Source of the DNA: Planococcus salinus
GTDB lineage: Bacteria > Bacillota > Bacilli > Bacillales_A > Planococcaceae
DNA: 35,037 nucleotides
Assembly: GCF_003719725.1 (NCBI RefSeq)
Contig: NZ_RIAX01000018.1
Location: 1-35,037 of the forward strand
Direction of reading: 5' to 3'
Shown one piece after another: positions 17,301 to 22,491 of this stretch. Numbering within the stretch: position 1 is the stretch's first letter; each line of letters starts with the position of its first letter. The notes below the pieces were generated by a model. That model worked only from the letters and a program-made list of their open reading frames with translations. It was not told the origin of the DNA and searched no databases. The translations under genes were made by a program, and so were the position numbers.

Positions 17301-17865
17301 TGTCGTCCTGGACGTAAAACGCGTTGCCGCCCCAGAAGCCAGTGCCTGTCGTGACAATGCCATCCACCTGGATCAAGTCAGCGTCCGTCGTGCGGGCTTC
17401 AGCAATCGAGTCGACCACTGTCGGTTCAGGAGGCGCTTCGCCTTCTGAAAGAATGCTGAAGCTTGTCGGTGACTTCAAGCCGGGAACAGTGAAATAGGCT
17501 TCAAGAGATCCTGTAATCGTCACTTCCGCTTTGAAATTCTGCGGATTGTCAGCGAGATTTAATGCGGAACGGACAGAGCCCGATGGCAATTGAACCGTCA
17601 AAATGTTGGCTGGGTCGGTTTCATCCGGCGAATCCGCCAGTGCTAAGTTTGTGGCAGAGTCAAACGGCGCTTCCTGGTCGTAATTCCCGCCGCTGATGAC
17701 CGTGCCCACTATGTACCCGTGGACCGTCGCATCGCCGCTATTGTTGGCAATCGCTTCTGCGACCGTAATCGGTTCCGCCGCATCGGCCGTCGCCACATAA
17801 GGCAAAGCTGCCGAAATGGCGAGTAAAAAGCTTAAGAATACCTTGCTGAATGCACTTTTCGTCAA
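14356..17865 (-). CDS. Large secreted nuclease of the YhcR/ExeM type (endonuclease/exonuclease/phosphatase domain)
   Basis: Secreted protein of 1169 aa. A signal peptide (about 1-30) is followed by a YhcR-like N-terminal domain (DUF6359 type, about 31-140) and OB-fold-like modules. A chitobiase/Fn3-like segment (HYTLDGSTPTADS, about 370-400) and a further OB-like region follow. The endonuclease/exonuclease/phosphatase domain spans about 682-985: AAYNVENF, VMVEVQD, GTHLNSKGG, AGDMNDF and SDHDPLL supply the Asn, Glu, His, Asp-Asn and Asp-His catalytic set. It should degrade extracellular DNA or RNA using divalent metal. The last 170 residues form an unassigned beta-rich domain; no LPXTG or SLH domain is seen. 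The start is TTG at 17865, placed by AAGGAG 8 nt upstream. The in-frame ATG at 17904 overlaps a TATAAT (17903-17908) and is rejected. Confidence 0.9.
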   Translation of the reverse strand: MTKSAFSKVFLSFLLAISAALPYVATADAAEPITVAEAIANNSGDATVHGYIVGTVISGGNYDQEAPFDSATNLALADSPDETDPANILTVQLPSGSVRSALNLADNPQNFKAEVTITGSLEAYFTVPGLKSPTSFSILSEGEAPPEPTVVDSIAEARTTDADLIQVDGIVTTGTGFWGGNAFYVQDDTAGIYVYTSNADVNAGDEVRLTGSTSLYSDELQLQPNTVEVLSSDNELPELQTISPAQVNEETQGERIELQNVTITGLESVNDYGTFEFTATAENGEQVVIRNDNRNGLTFERFTQQYQEGDLVHVTGIASKFYETYQVKTLGLDSFDLVNKPAVYTDIFPGIVSEGTEITLQSGWDNATIHYTLDGSTPTADSTVYTAPIELTEDTVIQAIAISDETSEVFSFDYTVLKASDLKIRDIQGQGHYSDYEDVLVNEITGVITHFYNGANFVIQDPEDDGDWTTSEAIIVNRPNAGNEFEVGDVVTVDGTVEEWFYKGYSDMRDNDLPLTRIRSTEVVKDGTAELPEPLIIGEDVFPPTKNIENDGLTSFDPEEDGIDFWEALELMRVGVADAQIVGPQDYGEVFVVSKNATNNDFHKQDGILLAEDDYNPERITVTLNEDVVAKAGDTFAEMPVGVLGFGFGNYQIWTDENNLPQIVDGGTTPEETWIENAEDKLTVAAYNVENFSADPSHTSDAKAQRIAESFVSDLNSPDIIVMVEVQDSDGPVESNNSDATASYERLIADIQAAGGPAYEWTDIAPEYNQDGGQPGGNIRVGYLYNPERVTLSEGTKGTATQDTEWVDGELSLNPGRIQPIPMPNTRKPIAAQFEFQGEQVVVIGTHLNSKGGDQPLFGQNQPPFLGSEAERIELAHAINGFIAEGLEQDPDLNVVVAGDMNDFEFTPALEALKGDILTNKVEDVPVEDRFSYYYQGNSQVLDHLLVTNNLADRTELDMVHINAMFMEEHGRASDHDPLLAQISFEAAEEPQVPGEQQADPDLSGDQAVVTAGEFNEDGELAIEFTEGTVAELLESGKDLLIDLPSADITFSADNLQQMAAAAGEGFNLELAVDDEEQVDKRPALTEQIDIAITDNDGNELALQFSEAVELTFDTDKKVKVQFGAREDRKGKWKIVQGKLNGDTFTLSVNELGHYTVVTNKGQLKKSKR

Positions 17866-18016
17866 GTTCTTCACTCCTTCTTTTATCTTATGATACGGAA
17901 TCATTATACAAAAGAATGGTAAACTCTTCGTTAAAATAGTGTAACTTTTACAAATTCATGCCCGATGTATTTATATTAATTGTAATTTCTGTATGAAATT
18001 TATGTAAACTATACTG

Positions 18017-18047
18017 AATTAGATGCGTGCCTGGCACGCATCTAATT
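18017..18047. repeat. GTGCCTGGCAC-type palindrome, copy 3
   Basis: Perfect 15-nt arms (18017-18031 and 18033-18047) flank a single T, core GCGTGCCTGGCACGC. It is intergenic, between the nuclease promoter region and copy 4. Confidence 0.8.
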
Positions 18048-18071
18048 ACAAGCGGTCGAGAGACCCATAAT

Positions 18072-18097
18072 TTTGTATGTGCCAGGCACGCAAACAA
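18072..18097. repeat. GTGCCTGGCAC-type palindrome, copy 4 (inverse orientation)
   Basis: The core GTGCCAGGCAC (18079-18089) is the reverse complement of the other cores, with imperfect flanks (TTTGTAT / GCAAACAA). It ends 1 nt before the stop codon of the SLH gene on the minus strand, so it would be the first structure transcribed after that gene. No separate terminator is visible there. Confidence 0.7.
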
Positions 18098-18098
18098 T

Positions 18099-19943
18099 TC
18101 ACTTCACCGACCGGATAAGCGCCGTAACGTCTGCGGCAGTCAGCAGTTCCGTGCCGGCCAATGCCTGCAGATAGTCTTCCAGCAGGTCTTTGTTGACGTC
18201 GTCCATGACGAAGCCTTTGCTGCCGAATGAGCAGCGGTATTCCAACGCAATGAGCAGTTCGTGCAATTCCTCAGCCGATGCGGCCGCTGTCACTGCTGCG
18301 ACGCCGTCCGCTTCCACCAGTGCATTGACTGCTGTGATGGCATCGTTCAGTACTTCGACGGAGGCGTAGCCCTTCCCGGCAAGCGCTTCAAAATAATCCG
18401 GCAAAGCCGAGTTGTTCACCGCCAGCAAATCGAATTCATCGGTCGTTTCGACCAGGAAATGGAACGCTTCCAGCAGTTCCGCTTCATCGCTGCTGTCATG
18501 GACTGCCACTAACGCACGCTGCGTTTCCAGCGCTTCCAGCATGTCCTGCTTCGGTGTCTGTTCAGAATTGATGTCGTCCGGTTGGATGAACGTTTCAACC
18601 AGGAAGCGGGCATCCGCAATTTCCGCTTCGTCTACACCGGAAATGGCCGACTCGAATACCGGCTCGACATTTTCAGCGTTGACCTCGTCAATGGCCGACT
18701 GGATATCGCCGACGCTGCTTTCGCCACCTGACAGCGCAGATTCATAATCGGCAATCCACTCCTCGCAGTAACGCAAAAATTGTTCATTGCGGAGCGCAGC
18801 ATCCAGTTCTTCCTGCGTACCGGCCGCATTCACCGCCAGCACGGCAGCCGCCTGCTGCTCTCTCAAACTTACATCCCCATTGACCTGGTCAATGACAGTC
18901 TGCACCTCTTCGAGGGAATCAAACTCCACGTCTTCCATTGCTTCCAAATAATCCGTGTACAAATTGTCATTGACGTCGTCAAAATATGAAGAATCGAGCG
19001 CCGCTTGCAGCTCCAGTTCATTCGTTGATGTGTTGACCTGGTCAATGATGACCGAGACGCCTGTATCAAACGCCACGCCGTCAACCGTCCATGTGCCAAA
19101 CAGGACTTCGGACAACGCCACTTCAAAGTCGAAAGAAACGGTTTCCGCACCTGCTTCAATGGCGCGCGGTACAACCGGCACTGTCTTGCCGTCCGGATCG
19201 CGCACTTCGATGGCTGCCGCTTCCTGCGCTTCGACGTTTTCATTCAACAAAACGGTCACGCCGGTTTCGTCAATTGCCAAAACTTCCGATACCAGGCCGG
19301 TTACGACATCTTCGTCCGCCGTCAGTGTTTCTGCCCGGTGAATGAAGATGGCGAACTCTCCGCGCAAAATGTCTTCAGAGGTTCCGAATTGTGTCGCACT
19401 CCTGCCGTCCGTGATGCCATGCGCCACCAATCCTGCCACCGAATCCAGGTAGCGGTCATTGACATCCGTGAAGGTCACTTGTTCCGGATAGCCCTGCAGA
19501 TTATACGCCTTGGCATTGGCCAGCAGCAAGGCCACTTCCCCGCGTGTCAATGAATCATTGAAGCCGAAGCGCGCATCCGACTTTCCGTTGACGATTCCTG
19601 CGGCTTTTAACGCATTGATCGCCGGCATACCGCGTTCCGGCACGTCCGTGAAACCGGAATCCGGTGCTGCTTCTGTCGGAAGCCGCAATGCTTTTGCCAG
19701 AATGATCGCCGCATCTCCGCGCTTGATCGTGTCGCTGACGCCAAACTGGGTTTCCGTCAAGCCATTCGCCAGGCCGTGTCCCACTATGTATTCGACTGCT
19801 TCAACATACTGGGGAGCGACGTCTGTAAACGTTGGCGTGCCAGCGTCCTGTGCGCCTGCTGCCGGCACCGCGGCTGTTGCCACCAAAGCCGCAGCTGCGC
19901 CGGTAGCCATAAATTTCGCCCAATTGTTATCTATGTATTTCAT
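18099..19943 (-). CDS. SLH-domain cell wall protein with alpha-helical repeat tail
   Basis: Exported 614-aa surface protein. The N-terminus WAKFMATGAAAALVATAAVP and following Ala-rich segment form a signal peptide of about 31 residues. Three SLH domains (about 38-87, 97-146 and 157-206) carry the FTDV...Y and RGE/RGD patterns needed for binding pyruvylated secondary wall polymer. A beta-type segment (about 215-300) follows, then helical repeats to the end, each with a signature like EEVQTVIDQVN, DIQSAIDEVN or VLNDAITAVN. These resemble the tail of the protein at 22492-25485. The start at 19943 has AGGAGG 9 nt upstream. Function is structural or unknown; no enzyme motif is visible. There is no T-run terminator; palindrome copy 4 follows directly. 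Confidence 0.88.
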   Translation of the reverse strand: MKYIDNNWAKFMATGAAAALVATAAVPAAGAQDAGTPTFTDVAPQYVEAVEYIVGHGLANGLTETQFGVSDTIKRGDAAIILAKALRLPTEAAPDSGFTDVPERGMPAINALKAAGIVNGKSDARFGFNDSLTRGEVALLLANAKAYNLQGYPEQVTFTDVNDRYLDSVAGLVAHGITDGRSATQFGTSEDILRGEFAIFIHRAETLTADEDVVTGLVSEVLAIDETGVTVLLNENVEAQEAAAIEVRDPDGKTVPVVPRAIEAGAETVSFDFEVALSEVLFGTWTVDGVAFDTGVSVIIDQVNTSTNELELQAALDSSYFDDVNDNLYTDYLEAMEDVEFDSLEEVQTVIDQVNGDVSLREQQAAAVLAVNAAGTQEELDAALRNEQFLRYCEEWIADYESALSGGESSVGDIQSAIDEVNAENVEPVFESAISGVDEAEIADARFLVETFIQPDDINSEQTPKQDMLEALETQRALVAVHDSSDEAELLEAFHFLVETTDEFDLLAVNNSALPDYFEALAGKGYASVEVLNDAITAVNALVEADGVAAVTAAASAEELHELLIALEYRCSFGSKGFVMDDVNKDLLEDYLQALAGTELLTAADVTALIRSVK

Positions 19944-20065
19944 ATGGAAAATCCTCCTAATTATAATTTTTAATTGTAAATTTAATACTTTACTTTTTAC
20001 TGTGTACCCGCTTTTCATCGGAAATAACATGTTTTTTAAAATAAATTTCATTTTTATTACAAAAA

Positions 20066-20088
20066 CATTACTTTATGACAAAGTAATG
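20066..20088. promoter_or_regulatory. Inverted repeat upstream of the SLH protein gene
   Basis: Perfect 9-nt arms (CATTACTTT at 20066-20074 and AAAGTAATG at 20080-20088) with a 5-nt centre lie about 125 nt upstream of the SLH start in very AT-rich DNA. It is not followed by a T run. It overlaps a TTGTCA that could serve as a -35 on the minus strand, so an operator is the simplest reading. Confidence 0.35.
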
Positions 20089-20120
20089 AAGATGGACATC
20101 TTTTCCTTACGGGAACAATA

Positions 20121-20152
20121 AAAAAAATCCACCCACAGCTGTGGATGGATTT
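20121..20152 (-). terminator. Terminator of the GNAT-like gene
   Basis: The stem pairs 20125-20138 with 20139-20152 with one mismatch and is followed on the minus strand by seven T (20121-20127). It overlaps the stop codon of the GNAT-like gene by two bases. Confidence 0.85.
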
Positions 20153-20993
20153 ACAGTTCTTTCGTTGAAACAAAATACAATTTTTCCAACGATCGTTTTT
20201 TGGCCATTCTGTTTTTCGTTATGGTTTTCATCACCTGGTTTTTTGGCTGGGTTTCGAACATGACGTATTCGGTGCCCGAAAACTTCAAAAGTTCAGTGCG
20301 CAGCTGTGACAGCAGCTCGAACCCTTCTTTTTTGAGACGGTATTCCGTATCGATGAAGATATCCCGGACATACATCATATTGGTAGCCGATTGTTCCGTC
20401 AAAATCCATCCAATCGGCTGGTCATTTTCTATAATGACCAAACTGGTGTCGTTGTGGAAACGCCGGTCGCATGCACCGCCCGTCCCGGTCTGTTCCAAAT
20501 GTTCTATAAAATGGCGCTGCTGGGCTGTGGCATCCGCCCATTTCACCATGGTTCTGCTGGAGTCCGGCTGATTGCCGTAATCTTTGAAGCAGCTGAAGAA
20601 TGTCTGCCAGTTCATGATGGAAAACTGGTTTGTTTCCGTCGGTGCTGACCAGCCGCGTCTTGCCAGTGCGATCCGGAAAGACAGCAAATCTGCGTTCATG
20701 CTTTTGAATTGAAAAGAAACCTGCTTGATGCCCTGCTGTCTGTAATGCGATTCGATGTGCTGAAGAGCGACTTCGATCAGACCTGAATTTTGCTGCTGCG
20801 TCAGCATTTTGAAATAGTAAAGGTCTCCTGATTGATCACCGAGTGCCACAAGCAACGGCTCTTTTTCCTCAAAATAAACAAATCCGAAAGTCGTATCGGC
20901 ATTTTGCCGGAGCCGTTCTTTGTAGTCGGGGAAATAGATGAGTGATTCGAAAAAATTCAGATGGTCTTTTGTGAACTCCAGGTAACTGATCAT
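20151..20993 (-). CDS. GNAT-like acetyltransferase family protein
   Basis: 280-aa cytoplasmic protein. The C-terminal half (about 145-265) reads as a GNAT fold: a beta strand with a substrate loop (TSLVIIENDQPIGWILTEQ), the strand MMYVRDIFIDTEYR leading into the usual acetyl-CoA helix region (RLKKEGFELLSQL), and a final strand EYVMFETQPKN. The canonical R/QxxGxG/A loop is poor (RLKKEG), so activity is uncertain. The N-terminal half may be a second, degenerate GNAT domain (YYFKMLTQQQ...GLIEVALQHI). The start is set by GAGGAG 7 nt upstream of ATG 20993. It is monocistronic, between the SLH gene and a TetR regulator; no substrate can be assigned. The region 20994-21149 upstream is AT-rich leader without a gene. 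Confidence 0.6.
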   Translation of the reverse strand: MISYLEFTKDHLNFFESLIYFPDYKERLRQNADTTFGFVYFEEKEPLLVALGDQSGDLYYFKMLTQQQNSGLIEVALQHIESHYRQQGIKQVSFQFKSMNADLLSFRIALARRGWSAPTETNQFSIMNWQTFFSCFKDYGNQPDSSRTMVKWADATAQQRHFIEHLEQTGTGGACDRRFHNDTSLVIIENDQPIGWILTEQSATNMMYVRDIFIDTEYRLKKEGFELLSQLRTELLKFSGTEYVMFETQPKNQVMKTITKNRMAKKRSLEKLYFVSTKEL

Positions 20994-21149
20994 ATGGAAT
21001 CTCCTCTCGTATCTAAGAAAGCAAAGACTGCATGGAAAAAGCTTGTATATTATGTAGTAATAAAGATTTACTTTTCAGAATACTTTGTAGTTAAGATTAT
21101 ATATTACTTGCTAGTACTATACAATGCTTTTTTTAAAATAAATTGTTAA

Positions 21150-21187
21150 AAAAATGCTATGCAGACAATTTTCTGCATAGCATTTTT
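21150..21187. terminator. Terminator of the TetR regulator gene, possibly bidirectional
   Basis: Perfect 15-nt arms (21150-21164 and 21173-21187) flank an 8-nt loop. T runs exist on both sides. It lies 17 nt after the regulator's stop codon. Confidence 0.88.
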
Positions 21188-21204
21188 CCATTTTATTTGT
21201 TTAA

Positions 21205-21822
21205 TTAGCTGTAGGAAGCAGTTAGTTGGCGGGAATTCAACATGCCGTAAAGGAAAAAGCCGACAACTTCACGGGACAATTCCTCCGGTCTTTTCAGCCC
21301 TTCGAATAATTGATGGAACGTCAACCGTTCGATGACGCCCACGAGGCTTTCCGCCGCTATTTTCATATCGATGTCCTGCCGGAAGTACCCTTCTTCGACT
21401 TCAAATACCAAATTTTCTTCGATTTGGGCAGCCATCAGTGTTTTGATCTCAATCGATTCGACTGATACGTAAAAGCCTATACGCGTCAAATTCTGGTTTT
21501 CATCAAAAAACCTGAAAATCTGTTTGAGGCTTTCTTCGATCTGGGCTGCAACGGCCGCTTCATCGATATCGGGTTCCAAGCGGATTTGGTTGGTCAATTC
21601 CCTTAAATCGGAACGGAATAAATCAACCAATTCCTGAAAAATCGCTTCCTTGCTTTTGAAGTAAAGATAGAAAGTGGGCTGGGACACTCCTGCTTTTTTT
21701 ACGATATTGCTGATTTTCGTTTCATGATATCCATATACCGCAAATTCTTCCGCCGCAATCGAAAGCAGCAAAGCACGGCTTTGTTCCCCGTCCGACCCTC
21801 TGCGCCTGCCTTTTTTAGCCAT
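21205..21822 (-). CDS. TetR/AcrR family transcriptional regulator
   Basis: 205-aa regulator. The N-terminal helix-turn-helix lies at about residues 15-60: AAEEFAVYGYHETKISNIV, followed by KKAGVSQPTFYLYFKSKEAIF, the typical TetR DNA-binding core. The C-terminal part is a helical ligand or dimer domain resembling the QacR/FadR-like group, with no assignable ligand. AGGAG lies 8 nt before the ATG at 21822. The gene has its own strong promoter (TTGACG, 17 nt, GATAAT) and terminator, so it is a single unit. Its target is not obvious; the neighbours are a GNAT-like gene and an SLH gene, and no matching palindrome was found in the promoter. Confidence 0.9.
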   Translation of the reverse strand: MAKKGRRRGSDGEQSRALLLSIAAEEFAVYGYHETKISNIVKKAGVSQPTFYLYFKSKEAIFQELVDLFRSDLRELTNQIRLEPDIDEAAVAAQIEESLKQIFRFFDENQNLTRIGFYVSVESIEIKTLMAAQIEENLVFEVEEGYFRQDIDMKIAAESLVGVIERLTFHQLFEGLKRPEELSREVVGFFLYGMLNSRQLTASYS

Positions 21823-21854
21823 TCCTACAACTCCTGTGTTTTGTTCTTTCTACT

Positions 21855-21883
21855 ATTATCCCGTTCTATGACGGTGGCGTCAA
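21855..21883 (-). promoter_or_regulatory. Sigma-A promoter of the TetR regulator
   Basis: On the minus strand TTGACG (21878-21883) is followed after 17 nt by GATAAT (21855-21860). Both hexamers differ from consensus at one position. Confidence 0.7.
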
Positions 21884-21940
21884 TGACAGGAAATGGCATT
21901 CACTGCCGGTCGTTTCTTGCATACTTTTCACCTTTATGTA

Positions 21941-21967
21941 AAAGAGCCGGTCCAGGGACCGGCTCTT
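21941..21967. repeat. Terminator-like palindrome, left copy of a direct repeat
   Basis: AAGAGCCGGTCC (21942-21953) pairs with its complement at 21956-21967. The same palindrome recurs at 22399-22424. It is followed by only a short T run on the minus strand. Confidence 0.75.
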
Positions 21968-22006
21968 CCCAGAAGGTTGAGAGATAGTTGAGTAACTCGA
22001 TATTCC

Positions 22007-22111
22007 GCAAAACAGCTGCGCTTTCCGCGGGCTGGCGCTGAACTAACTCGGGCTCGGCGCCCGAGTGGATTTCAGCACTGCGCTATCCCGCAGGAGTCTC
22101 CGCTGTTTTGC
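22007..22111. repeat. 105-bp GC-rich structured repeat element
   Basis: Terminal arms GCAAAACAGC (22007-22016) and GCTGTTTTGC (22102-22111) enclose GCTTTCCGCGGGC, a central CTCGGGC...GCCCGAG hairpin and CCCGCAGGAGTC. This matches, from memory, a GC-rich repeat that recurs in many Bacillales genomes. No coding potential is visible. Downstream, 22280-22395 contains a second degraded repeat-like stretch (GACGAGGAGGCTGAAGCC and GCATGCC-like context). Confidence 0.55.
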
Positions 22112-22396
22112 TCCATATCTTAAACAATGTTTTATAAACAAGAACTCAATGGATACGTCACAATTTCTTGTTTCGACCACTTCAAATCCAAGAATGGAAA
22201 CTGAATAACGCGGAAGGTGGAGAAGCACAAACATATGCTCCCACAACGCCCTTTCATGTCTCGAAGCAGTACAGCGATGCAGAGACAGAGACAGGAGCAC
22301 CGTTCTTTTCAGCGACGAGGAGGCTGAAGCCATGCCTGCGGAAATCATCCGTCTAGAACGGAATGGATAAATCGATGGAAGTTTCTCGACAGCCTG

Positions 22397-22424
22397 AAAA
22401 GAGCCGGTCCAGGGACCGGCTCTT
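22397..22424 (-). terminator. Terminator of the large SLH protein gene, right copy of the palindrome
   Basis: AAGAGCCGGTCC (22399-22410) pairs with its complement (22413-22424) and is followed on the minus strand by TTTT. It lies 67 nt after the stop codon of the SLH gene at 22492. It is identical in core to the copy at 21941. Confidence 0.7.
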
Positions 22425-22491
22425 CTTTACTGCATCCTTATTCGTTGCATTTCACTTTAGCGTTTTAACAAACTGATAAAGAAGTTACCCT

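Noticed and set aside
22043..22348. 101-residue minus-strand frame
   Set aside because: It runs through the GC-rich structured repeat, has no ribosome binding site and looks like a chance frame.
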